DNA of 64,000 bases from a virus: positions 98,447-162,446 of IMG/VR virus record IMGVR_UViG_3300037231_000119. One strand, given 5' to 3'. The notes beneath the pieces are model-generated. The model saw nothing but the letters and a program-made list of their open reading frames with translations, did no database searches and was not told the origin of the DNA. Made by a program: the position numbers and the translations under genes. Below are positions 34,403-42,367 of the stretch, piece after piece; position 1 is the stretch's first letter, and each line of letters starts with the position of its first letter.

Positions 34403-34440
34403 CTTAAATCGATAATTGACACACTATAAATGAAAGAGGA
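34399..34440 (+). repeat. Upstream repeat copy 2 (promoter-like)
   Basis: This matches 34088-34129 outside the 8-base variable spacer, with one substitution in the conserved part (TATAAAT versus TATTAAT). The conserved AAAGAGGA also serves as ribosome binding site for ATG 34447. Confidence 0.55.
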
Positions 34441-34446
34441 ATAAAA

Positions 34447-35214
34447 ATGTCATTGAAAAGTATCTTGAAAGAAATTGAAACGAATCGCCCAAATGCGGAA
34501 ATGGTAGTGGAAACGGGCAATCCTGCTACTTTGGGTGGCCGTACTGGCCTTAAGCGTGCGGCCGTAGAAGCAACGAAACGTCTCCGTACGGACTATCGTA
34601 ACGCCCTCTTAGCCCAAACGGCGTTCATTTTGGTCACGGGACCACACCGTAATGAATTCAGTGAGCTTGCCTCAAATGAGAACTTTGGCTGTTTCTCTGC
34701 CGATCCAGAAGAGTTCTTTAAGGACCTTACCTCTAAAATTAGTCCCACCCTTTTCGGTCGGGAAGGTACGCGCCAACTTTTCAATATTGCGGGTCGTATC
34801 CTGGAAGATAAGATGGGAGATCTGGATATTGGTTCTTATCCAATGCTCGCTTTCAGTGAGAAGTATAATTCGTCATCTGCCACACCTTCGGACTTTACAG
34901 CTCTGATTCGGAATGCTATCGTCGATCAGGTGGGATCTGAATTGGTTGGTATTAACGCGGTACACTCAATCGTTAATTTGGCAATTTCCAAGAACCATTC
35001 TGATCCAGTAACCCCAGTGGTTTTGAATACTTCCGATGAAAAGTTCGCTTTGGATCTTCAGAAGAATTTGAAGCGCCTTACCAATAGGGTCTTTCTGGTT
35101 TCGGCTGGAAAATCCGAGTCCCTTAAAAATAACAAGGACGTTATGACGGTCAAAAAAGTATCGGAAGAGACCGTTGGCGAAGTTCTTAGCAATATCCGTA
35201 ACAAGATTCTTTAA
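34447..35214 (+). CDS. Hypothetical protein (255 aa)
   Basis: ATG 34447 is preceded by AAAGAGGAATAA. Sequence features: MSLKSILKEIETNRPNA, a basic helix AVEATKRLRTDYRNALLAQ, then an alpha/beta domain with FILVTGPHRNEFSELA. It lies immediately upstream of the SSB-like gene and near the recombinase, so a role in replication or recombination is likely. I do not recognise the family. Confidence 0.6.
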   Translation: MSLKSILKEIETNRPNAEMVVETGNPATLGGRTGLKRAAVEATKRLRTDYRNALLAQTAFILVTGPHRNEFSELASNENFGCFSADPEEFFKDLTSKISPTLFGREGTRQLFNIAGRILEDKMGDLDIGSYPMLAFSEKYNSSSATPSDFTALIRNAIVDQVGSELVGINAVHSIVNLAISKNHSDPVTPVVLNTSDEKFALDLQKNLKRLTNRVFLVSAGKSESLKNNKDVMTVKKVSEETVGEVLSNIRNKIL

Positions 35215-35228
35215 AAGGAGAAATAAAT

Positions 35229-36275
35229 ATGAGCGATTTTGGAACACCTAATTATGGCGGCAAGAAAGAATTCAAAAAGAAGAACGATTGGAGTCTCGAG
35301 CAGGGTGATCAAACCTATCGTATTGTCCCTCCTCGCGGTAATCTTCGCGAATCTGGACGTTGGAGCCAGTACTATTCTGTAGTCTGGGGATTTAAGAATA
35401 GCCAGGGTAAGCTTCGCCCTTTTGCCTCTCCTTTTGAGCGCAATCAGGATAAGACCACTAAGGTTCCATGCGCTGCTTCAGACTTCATCAATAATCTGAA
35501 GGCTCGTCTCGAGAAGGCTAAGGAAGATGGTAACCAACAAGCCGTGGCTAGCTTGACCGCTCTTTGTGCTTGGGATCCAGTCGCTAAGAAGCCAGGCAAC
35601 TATAGCATCGATAGTAAGCATCATATGACGGTGGTAGACCTCAATGGTAATGTCGGTAAGCTTAAGATTGGCCATAAGGTTAAACAGGCCCTCGATATTG
35701 AAATTGAGAAGCTTCGTGATGCCGGTATCGATCCGCTCTCACCAGAAGATGGGCGTTTCTTTACCTTCTCTAAGAGTGGCCAGAATCGTGACACTAACGT
35801 TAAAATCTCGGTATATAAGCAAAAGATAGACATTCCAAATATTGGGGTCGTAGAAAAGGATCTATCTCACAAGATCGACGCTGCTTTGGCCAATAAAATT
35901 AAAGAGGACGCTTTTGATCTCGAGAAGCTCTTCACCTTCGTTACGGCTGAGGAATGTAAGGCGATCGTGGACAATGTGGCGATTGGGACTGGTGTATCTC
36001 CTGCCTGTGACCAAATCTTTGATGCGAAATGGAAGGCACAACGGGAAAATAAGGCTCCTCAGGTTACTCCTGCAGCTTCCTCCTATGAGTACAATAACGC
36101 CCATTCGGCAGTGCGCCCAACTACTCAGGCACCCGCTCAATTGGCAACTCCAGCACCAGTCGTTGTTGCTCCCGTAACTCCAGCAGCGCAAGTTGTGGCT
36201 CCTAAGGCTGCAGCTCAACCCGTGTCTCTTGACGATATGAGCCACGATGACTTCTTTGCGATGATTGGACAGTAA
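35229..36275 (+). CDS. gp32-like single-stranded DNA-binding protein
   Basis: This 348-residue protein starts at ATG 35229 behind AAAAGGAGAA. The N-terminal 220 residues look like an OB-fold core (YRIVPPRGNLRESGRWSQYY, CAASDFINNLKARLEKA, VYKQKIDIPNIGVV). A long Pro/Ala linker (about 285-330) leads to an acidic, aromatic tip (SLDDMSHDDFFAMIGQ), as in T4 gp32 and bacterial SSB tails that recruit partner proteins. Its place beside the recombinase fits. The SSB call is inferred from architecture. Confidence 0.7.
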   Translation: MSDFGTPNYGGKKEFKKKNDWSLEQGDQTYRIVPPRGNLRESGRWSQYYSVVWGFKNSQGKLRPFASPFERNQDKTTKVPCAASDFINNLKARLEKAKEDGNQQAVASLTALCAWDPVAKKPGNYSIDSKHHMTVVDLNGNVGKLKIGHKVKQALDIEIEKLRDAGIDPLSPEDGRFFTFSKSGQNRDTNVKISVYKQKIDIPNIGVVEKDLSHKIDAALANKIKEDAFDLEKLFTFVTAEECKAIVDNVAIGTGVSPACDQIFDAKWKAQRENKAPQVTPAASSYEYNNAHSAVRPTTQAPAQLATPAPVVVAPVTPAAQVVAPKAAAQPVSLDDMSHDDFFAMIGQ

Positions 36276-36276
36276 T

Positions 36277-36654
36277 ATGGAACTTAACCCCGAAGTTGAT
36301 TTGGATATCGATACAGAAAACCTAACCTCTGAAATTAAGAGGCTCTCATTGGTTCTGTATCGATACTATAAGTACAAGGCGCAAGTTGAGACCAAACGGG
36401 ACGTTGCCAAGGCTAAGCTAAGGGAAGTTAAGGCCAATTCATACAAGAGGATTAAGAGCGATACGTTCGTGAAACATACAGAGAAGAGTCTGGAAGCGGA
36501 GATTGATACCGATCCTTATGTTATCGAGGCCCAAATGGTTCTTATCAGGGCGGAACACGACGCCTCTACTTGGTTCGGAGCCGTTGACTCAATGAAGGCC
36601 AAGAAGGATATGCTCGTGCAACTCAATTCGGACAGACGGAAAGAAGTAGGATAG
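36277..36654 (+). CDS. Hypothetical coiled-coil protein (125 aa)
   Basis: ATG 36277 (MELNPEVDLDIDTEN) lies just after the SSB stop. A long helical middle (LSLVLYRYYKYKAQVETKRD and on) suggests a coiled coil, and the overall pattern resembles small helical mediators found near phage SSB and recombinase genes. A UvsY-like mediator role is possible but only from context. Function not established. Confidence 0.55.
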   Translation: MELNPEVDLDIDTENLTSEIKRLSLVLYRYYKYKAQVETKRDVAKAKLREVKANSYKRIKSDTFVKHTEKSLEAEIDTDPYVIEAQMVLIRAEHDASTWFGAVDSMKAKKDMLVQLNSDRRKEVG

Positions 36655-36656
36655 TT

Positions 36657-36839
36657 ATGCTTGTTCACAATAAACTAAGAATTACGCTAACTAATCAAGA
36701 AGCAGATGACCTATCTTCCATTCTTAGAGATTTTTTCCGATACATGGAAGAATTGAAATTGGGAGAAAATTCTACTAGGACTGAATTGGCGGCGGAGTTG
36801 ATTCTAGATTTAGAACATGCGATATTAAAGAGGAAATAG
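36657..36839 (+). CDS. Hypothetical protein (60 aa)
   Basis: ATG 36657 follows the previous stop by two bases. Helical and charged (LRITLTNQEADDLSSILRDF). It lies between the mediator candidate and the recombinase. Function unknown. Confidence 0.5.
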   Translation: MLVHNKLRITLTNQEADDLSSILRDFFRYMEELKLGENSTRTELAAELILDLEHAILKRK

Positions 36840-36841
36840 AT

Positions 36842-37744
36842 ATGGCTAAAGAAGAAGTGTCTCTGATAGATCGTATTCGTAATCGTCTTAATGAAAGTAG
36901 TGGTAAGGAGCTTGTTAAAGTTTTCGGAGAGGGGGATAGTCTGCTCCAGGTGAAGTCTTGGATTCCCCTCAAGCCCTTCTTTAAGCTTGGAACGGGCGGT
37001 GAGGGATTCCCCTGCGGCCATATTACTACCATTATTGGACGCCCCGATAGTGGAAAATCTACGATCGCCATGGAAGGTATGGTCTCTTGCCAAAAGATGG
37101 GGGGGATTGTGTATCTTCTAGATTCTGAACACAAGTTCTCAATGGGCCGGTTCGCTCTTATGGGCGGCAATCCTAAGGATATCATGGTCATTCAGACAGA
37201 TACACTGGAAGAGGCTTGGACGGCATACGAAAATATTCTCAAAGAGGTTGTTGCTCTTAGAGAAGAGGGGGTTAAGGTTCCCATGATGTTGGTGTGGGAT
37301 TCCGTGGCTGCGAGCGTTCCAGAGGCTATGATGCAATCTGAAGCCGGTGATCAACATATGTCGTTAGAGGCAAAGATTAACAACAAAAATGCGCGAAGGC
37401 TTAAGCAATTGATTGAAAAAACAGAACTTGCGGCAGTTCATATCAATCATTATTATATGACCGTTGCTAAAACCAAGTTTGAGCAGTCGGAACTTATTAT
37501 TAAAGGCGGCGAAGAGTTGAGTTTTTTATCCACCCTAATTCTCCGCACAAAGCAGGGCGCTAAGATCACCAGGACCGTCTTGGGCGAAGAACAGCAAATT
37601 GGACGCGTTACTCGATTCTTCGTCCATAAGGGCCACTTCCACGGGCGAACAATTACCAAAGATGTCAATGTCGTAGATATTGGCATTCTGGAGACTCCAG
37701 AACAGCTTAACGAATATAAGAAGTCGTTGAGAGGCGAGATTTGA
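36842..37744 (+). CDS. RecA/UvsX-like recombinase
   Basis: This 300-residue protein starts at ATG 36842. It has Walker A GRPDSGKST at about 66-74, GIVYLLDSEHKFS, Walker B-like MMLVWDSVAAS and a DNA-binding loop region with NNKNARRLKQLIEKTELAAVHINHYYM. This fits phage UvsX-type RecA homologues that drive strand invasion for recombination-dependent replication. It lies in an operon with the SSB-like gene and is followed by a structured RNA. Confidence 0.88.
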   Translation: MAKEEVSLIDRIRNRLNESSGKELVKVFGEGDSLLQVKSWIPLKPFFKLGTGGEGFPCGHITTIIGRPDSGKSTIAMEGMVSCQKMGGIVYLLDSEHKFSMGRFALMGGNPKDIMVIQTDTLEEAWTAYENILKEVVALREEGVKVPMMLVWDSVAASVPEAMMQSEAGDQHMSLEAKINNKNARRLKQLIEKTELAAVHINHYYMTVAKTKFEQSELIIKGGEELSFLSTLILRTKQGAKITRTVLGEEQQIGRVTRFFVHKGHFHGRTITKDVNVVDIGILETPEQLNEYKKSLRGEI

Positions 37745-37956
37745 AGACACGTAAAATTTGGCGGCAGTGTTGAATCGTAGAAACATAGCCTGCCAAAAGT
37801 GGGCGCCTTAGGAACCTAGTCAGTTCCGACATCTATCCTGGACAGGTCGGATGGGGAAGTAGGGGTAACGGCCTACCCGCCAAAAGAGATGCTTCGGTCG
37901 CGCCGAAGACCAAACGTCAGGTGGCGTGACAAGCAGGGAGAGACCTGCACACATAA
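37745..37956 (+). ncRNA. Structured intergenic RNA, family not recognised
   Basis: The 222-base gap after the recombinase is dense with stems. TTTGGCGG (37757-37764) is fully complementary to CCGCCAAA (37877-37884) and can close a domain holding GGAAC/GTTCC, CCGAC/GTCGG and GTAGG/CCTAC stems. Then come CTTCGG/CCGAAG (about 37891-37907) and GCAGG/CCTGC (about 37933-37947). No T run follows and a ribosome binding site is next, so a riboswitch-like 5' UTR or trans-acting RNA is possible. Some motifs faintly recall cobalamin riboswitches. Confidence 0.6.
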
Positions 37957-37966
37957 AAGGATACGA

Positions 37967-38875
37967 ATGTTACAAACTCCAATTGAACGTCCAACGGCCT
38001 CTAGAGACAAAGTCACTACCTCAGAAAATTTTGAGCTTTGTTACTTAAGACATCAATACTTTCGCAGGGTTAAGTATAATCCGACTCCTGAAGAAATGCA
38101 ACCCTTCATGGCCATTGTGGAACATTTGACCAAAAACACTTTCTTTACGTATTTTAATCTATTTAAAAACGTGGGGATGTATCACGACGACGTTCTAAAT
38201 ATTGGTCGTGTCCATCTGGTTTCCTTCCTTGGCCTCTACGCTCTGGACAAAACGGAGACCAAAAAGAGAGAGTTTGAGGTCAAGTTCCACGTCTATAACG
38301 GCCGACATGCCGAAGAAAAGGACATTGAGCAGAAGAACAAAGCTAACTTTACCATGTTCTTTAAACAGCGCATGGAAGACCTAGTTAGAGTTTGCCGTCA
38401 GAAGGTTCGTAACGTCAAAGGCCAGCCATCAGAAGAATTTGCGGTTTTCTGTGGGACAAAGAAACCTCCTAAAAAATACCCCATACTACTCAAACAATTC
38501 CAAGAACTTGGATATAAGAAAGTAGATTTTGCGGTCTTTAAGTCAATCAGGAAGAAGGCCGATGTCAATCACGACGCAACCATTTTCGAATTTGGTGGCC
38601 TGTGGTATGTAGCTATTGCTCTAGAGCAAAAGAACCTCGAGCTGGATGATCTAATTGGTTCAGAGTATAACCCCTACGATAACGCCCATAATGCACAGCC
38701 AGACCAGAATCTAGAAGAAAAAGAGGTACAGATGTTCACCGCTCTTTTTGAGGATAGGTCTAATTACAGAAAAAAGATCCTTTTGAAGAAATTCGTTGCG
38801 GAAAACAAAAATCGGGCGCACTATAAAGAAGAAGTCTCTACTGCCAGAAAACTTTTGAGATCTATTGGAGAGTAG
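37967..38875 (+). CDS. Hypothetical protein, possible sigma-like factor
   Basis: I start it at ATG 37967 (302 residues) behind AAAAGGA, not at an upstream in-frame ATG that lies within the structured RNA. The N-terminal segment FMAIVEHLTKNTFFTYFNLF, then MYHDDVLNIGRVHLVSFLGLY, resembles sigma region 2 (DDLxNIGxxGL pattern). The rest (VFCGTKKPPKKYPILLKQF, FEFGGLWYVAIALEQ) is unfamiliar. A second, divergent sigma or RNA-polymerase-binding protein is a low-confidence suggestion. Confidence 0.6.
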   Translation: MLQTPIERPTASRDKVTTSENFELCYLRHQYFRRVKYNPTPEEMQPFMAIVEHLTKNTFFTYFNLFKNVGMYHDDVLNIGRVHLVSFLGLYALDKTETKKREFEVKFHVYNGRHAEEKDIEQKNKANFTMFFKQRMEDLVRVCRQKVRNVKGQPSEEFAVFCGTKKPPKKYPILLKQFQELGYKKVDFAVFKSIRKKADVNHDATIFEFGGLWYVAIALEQKNLELDDLIGSEYNPYDNAHNAQPDQNLEEKEVQMFTALFEDRSNYRKKILLKKFVAENKNRAHYKEEVSTARKLLRSIGE

Positions 38876-38876
38876 C

Positions 38877-39389
38877 TTGAGCGAAGATACCAGAAAACCT
38901 ATTAAGCATATAATAGACGCATGGCATTATGCGAATTCCGAATGTCGTTTAGGAGATGGCGGTACTCCCTATAGAATTATATCTAAGAAGAGTATGCCAG
39001 AAGCTTTGTTAGTTCTGGTTAAAACCTTTCTAGAAAATGGATATAGGGTTGAAGAGTTGGACACTTCTTCAGTATCGATCTTGCTCATAAATAGGTGCTG
39101 GAAAGAGAACATTATTCTTAAAATTTCCAGAAGTGACATTGCTAGAGAGAAAATAAATCTATCCGAACAATGGCACGAATTGCTTCATAGTCCCATGTAT
39201 TCTGGCATAAAGATCGCTAAGTTAGAAGAATCTGAGAGAATGGTTGCGGTGGATCGGCCAGTAAGGATCGTAAAGGAAGAAAGACCGTTAGAGCTGGATC
39301 CGAGCGATCGATTGGTTATGGACACCTCCGATGTTGTCGATAGCGAGTTAGACTTAGACTTCCTTAAGGAATTGGGATCCAATGAGTGA
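38877..39389 (+). CDS. Hypothetical protein (170 aa)
   Basis: I place the start at TTG 38877, six bases after GGAG and two bases after the previous stop. The protein begins with a helical part (KPIKHIIDAWHYANSECR) and has an acidic C-terminus (DTSDVVDSELDLDFLKE). It overlaps the helicase gene by eight bases, so it may be a helicase loader or accessory protein; this is inference from position only. Confidence 0.5.
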   Translation: MSEDTRKPIKHIIDAWHYANSECRLGDGGTPYRIISKKSMPEALLVLVKTFLENGYRVEELDTSSVSILLINRCWKENIILKISRSDIAREKINLSEQWHELLHSPMYSGIKIAKLEESERMVAVDRPVRIVKEERPLELDPSDRLVMDTSDVVDSELDLDFLKELGSNE

Positions 39390-40545
39390 GGAAATGGACA
39401 AATTGAACGAACAGATCCAGAAAGAAATGGATCTTGATCGTCGCAAAAAAGACGTTTCTGAAAAAGATCTCACCCTTAGAGAGCATAGGGTCAACAGAGA
39501 TCTGGACGAACTTGTTAAGAATAAGTCTGAGATAGAGCAAGCCAAAAGCGTAGAATTTGGCCCCATGACTCCGGAAACCATAGCCCAAATCGTCCGAGAC
39601 AATGACGAGTACATGGAATCGGCTAGATTTGCAATGGAGTTTATTTGTCCCGAATTTAAGAAAATAGTTCCCTACTTTAGGAAAAATTTGATTCTGATTA
39701 TGTCGGATACAGGCGGCGGCAAATCGACTGCGGTCGCAAATGCAGCTTTCAATACGCTAATACATAAGAATCCAGCCACTGGAAAACCAAGCAGGGTACT
39801 AGTGATCTCCAATGAGGAGTGTCCCGAAGACGTGTATAACCGTTTGACATCTTTGAGATTTAAGTGGAAATATACGAACCATAGTCTATTCACGGAAGAA
39901 CAAAGAAGGACCTTTAGCGAATACATACCACGATGGGCTAAAGATGGAAAGCTAACCGTAATAAGCGATGTCTATCAGGGAATTCCTGGTTGGACTACAA
40001 CCATTGAAGGACTTGAGGCTATATTTACCAGCCTATTGAAAGATTATAAAGACGGAAAACCTATTTATGATTCGGTAATCATAGATTACTATCAGAACTT
40101 CAAAAGAAGTAAGTTGGATCCTAAATTAGATGAATATGCCGTGCAGAGAAAAGTGGCAGCGCTTCTAGATCAAATGCGTAAAGTTTATCCTGGACCTATC
40201 GTGCTTATGGCCCAGATGAAGCGCTTAGTGGATGAAGACGATACGACCCCCTTCAACATAAGACTTAAGGGGAGTAAGGAAATCTGCGATAAGGCCTCAT
40301 TCATTTGCGAATTGACTCCGGAAAATAAGCTATTCCGAAGCAGGTGGCAAGTTTGGAAAAGTCGATTCAACGAACGTATTGGTGAAGCTATATACACAGG
40401 GTATAGTTATGGAAAATATGTTAATTATTCCACAGAATTCCAGAAAAGTGTGGCGTCAATGGTAGAAAAAAATCTTGAAAAAGATAAGGAAGATGAGTTA
40501 GGATTAAGTACTGAACCAGAAAAGGAAAAACAAAATGACTCGTGA
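39382..40545 (+). CDS. DnaB-like replicative helicase
   Basis: This 387-residue protein has a short coiled-coil N-terminus (about 1-55) and a RecA-type ATPase domain with Walker A MSDTGGGKSTAV at about 108-119, VLVISNEECPEDVYNRL, Walker B SVIIDYYQNF and sensor segment IVLMAQMKRL. This is the DnaB/gp41-type hexameric helicase fold, lacking the long bacterial N-terminal domain. It lies upstream of a primase candidate, as expected for a helicase-primase pair. Confidence 0.85.
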   Translation: MSEEMDKLNEQIQKEMDLDRRKKDVSEKDLTLREHRVNRDLDELVKNKSEIEQAKSVEFGPMTPETIAQIVRDNDEYMESARFAMEFICPEFKKIVPYFRKNLILIMSDTGGGKSTAVANAAFNTLIHKNPATGKPSRVLVISNEECPEDVYNRLTSLRFKWKYTNHSLFTEEQRRTFSEYIPRWAKDGKLTVISDVYQGIPGWTTTIEGLEAIFTSLLKDYKDGKPIYDSVIIDYYQNFKRSKLDPKLDEYAVQRKVAALLDQMRKVYPGPIVLMAQMKRLVDEDDTTPFNIRLKGSKEICDKASFICELTPENKLFRSRWQVWKSRFNERIGEAIYTGYSYGKYVNYSTEFQKSVASMVEKNLEKDKEDELGLSTEPEKEKQNDS

Positions 40546-40849
40546 AGTTCGTGAAAATTTGAATCGTTTGAGTAAGGAAGTTTTTGGTACGTCATCACGT
40601 TGGGCCAAGATCGTCAATAATGGCGTCGCGGAGCCTATGGAACGTGAACGAGAGGTGACCGTTCCGGATGGTAAGGGCGGAGTTAAGGTTAAGACTTTCA
40701 AGGACAAAAAGAGCGTGGTTAAGCATTATACTCCTGATGAGGTTTGTTCGATGATGCTTGAGATTCTAGTTTCTCGTCAAAAGAAACCTAGTGTTTTGAA
40801 TCCTCCTGTTCTTGAAACTGCTGAGACCACGGTAACTATTACGGAGTAG
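40535..40849 (+). CDS. Hypothetical protein (104 aa)
   Basis: ATG 40535 overlaps the helicase end by 11 bases. Basic N-terminal helix (TREVRENLNRLSKEVFG), a charged middle, and a beta-like C-terminus. It is positioned between helicase and primase candidate. Function unknown. Confidence 0.5.
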   Translation: MTREVRENLNRLSKEVFGTSSRWAKIVNNGVAEPMEREREVTVPDGKGGVKVKTFKDKKSVVKHYTPDEVCSMMLEILVSRQKKPSVLNPPVLETAETTVTITE

Positions 40850-40852
40850 TCC

Positions 40853-41722
40853 GTGAATACAAATGGCCAGTCTCTATTAAAGCTACTCTTTAATACTGGA
40901 GAATTATTGTGCCTTTCCGATAGCCAATTCTCTTATCATTCTGTGGATTTAGACACTGCATTAGGAGACAATGTAACCTTAATATCTCCTAATGCTGATG
41001 TACTAGTTAGGCAGGTCTCCACCGACTCGATTATTTTGGTCGCACTAAATCCAATAAGTGGCTTCCGTAATGACAAAAATTGCTATATATTTAGGAATTT
41101 TCTCGTAGAGCTAGACAATTACGAAAGAAACTTACAAATTGGCTATCTTAAAAAGCTAGAAATTCCATATTCTGCCATGGTTTGGAGCGGTTCAAAATCG
41201 ACCCACACCGTTATTTCACTCTCAGAGCCACTCCCTGATGAAAAAACTTACCGATTGATCTATAAATGGATCTTAAATATCGTATCTCTAAGCGATCAAG
41301 CTCTAGGTAATCCCAGCCGTTCTTTCCGCAACGCTGGGGTAATTAGACCAGAAACGGGCCTAGAGCAGGAACTTATTGAACTTAAGACCCGTATCTCCCA
41401 CAAAGAGCTTTTCGCTTGGCTTAACAAATACGAACACCTAAGACCTAAAGCTAAAGAAAAAAAAGTCGTTCCACCAGGCCAAGCAGATTTTTCTAGACTT
41501 TCCCCATGGGCTAGGATAATGTTGATCAAAGGAATAGATTTTAAGGATCGTGGCAGAAATCAGACATATTACGCATTAGCCTTTGATCTAGCTAAGGCTG
41601 GATTTACGGAAGATGTTGGTACAGAGCTTCTTCTAGAGAGATTTGTAGAAGAGCGGGACTTTAAAGAAAAAGAGCTTTTGACAACAATTGCAAGCGCATT
41701 TAAAAAAGTGCAAGAGGGATAA
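40853..41722 (+). CDS. Primase candidate (AEP-like)
   Basis: The 289-residue protein starts with GTG 40853 after GGAG. It contains NFLVELDNYERNLQIGYL and VWSGSKSTHTVISLSE, resembling the acid pair and the S-x-H motif of archaeo-eukaryotic primase folds, and a helical C-terminal part (RNQTYYALAFDLAKAGF) like a PriCT domain. It would make RNA primers next to the DnaB-like helicase. The call combines weak motifs with strong context. Confidence 0.6.
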   Translation: MNTNGQSLLKLLFNTGELLCLSDSQFSYHSVDLDTALGDNVTLISPNADVLVRQVSTDSIILVALNPISGFRNDKNCYIFRNFLVELDNYERNLQIGYLKKLEIPYSAMVWSGSKSTHTVISLSEPLPDEKTYRLIYKWILNIVSLSDQALGNPSRSFRNAGVIRPETGLEQELIELKTRISHKELFAWLNKYEHLRPKAKEKKVVPPGQADFSRLSPWARIMLIKGIDFKDRGRNQTYYALAFDLAKAGFTEDVGTELLLERFVEERDFKEKELLTTIASAFKKVQEG

Positions 41723-41730
41723 AAATTTAA

Positions 41731-42366
41731 ATGTCGGAAAAGTTAGCAGTTAGTTGCTTAGAATGCGATTCTACGAAAGTATATGGGTATGGCTACTGCA
41801 TAAAACATTATGGTAGACACAAAAGAAGTAGCACCCTACCGATTAAAAATAAAAGAATATGTTCTGTAGAAAATTGTACATCGACACACTACGGAAACGG
41901 ACTATGTCACGATCATTGGCAAAATACGGATAGGCAACTTAAGAAAAGAAGCGATTGGAGTGAAAAACACTATAGGAGACGTAGAGTGATAGCTTTAAAA
42001 AGTGCCCAAACTGTAAGGGGGAGATACAACTCCATAAAAAATAATGCAAAAAGGAGAGAGATAGAGTTTAATATTAGTTTTGAATTTTTTGAAAATGTTG
42101 TAAAATCGGTATGTTTTTATTGCGGTGGTTTATCGACTGGCCTAGATAGGGAGAATAACGATTTGGGCTATCTAGAAACCAATATAGTTGGCGCATGTTG
42201 CCCGTTTTGCAATAAATTAAGAAATAATCTATTAACTGTAGAGGAAACCTTACGGATTGTGAAATTATTACAGGAAATAAGAGGGACCCAAGACATATGG
42301 GCCGGTTATCTATATAATCCAGGATCTAAGAGAAGACTGTATAAAAAATTAGGAATTAAGGAATAA
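41731..42366 (+). CDS. Free-standing HNH endonuclease (Endo VII-like)
   Basis: The 211-residue protein has several N-terminal Cys/His pairs (CLECDSTKVYGYGYCIKHYG, CSVENCTSTHYGNGLCHDHW) and a C-terminal HNH/ENDO VII-type site (CFYCGGLSTGLDRENND, GACCPFCNKLRNNL). The core resembles the other HNH protein at 28548. It sits between a primase candidate and an IMPDH-like gene, without overlaps, as for a mobile insertion. AT-rich composition supports recent arrival. Confidence 0.82.
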   Translation: MSEKLAVSCLECDSTKVYGYGYCIKHYGRHKRSSTLPIKNKRICSVENCTSTHYGNGLCHDHWQNTDRQLKKRSDWSEKHYRRRRVIALKSAQTVRGRYNSIKNNAKRREIEFNISFEFFENVVKSVCFYCGGLSTGLDRENNDLGYLETNIVGACCPFCNKLRNNLLTVEETLRIVKLLQEIRGTQDIWAGYLYNPGSKRRLYKKLGIKE

Positions 42367-42367
42367 T

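Noticed and set aside
37745-37956. Cobalamin riboswitch assignment
   Set aside because: Some strings look similar, but the conserved core was not convincing and the downstream gene has no link to cobalamin.
37889-37966. Extended N-terminus for the gene at 37967
   Set aside because: The extension would translate stems of the structured RNA and lacks a ribosome binding site; ATG 37967 has AAAAGGA upstream.
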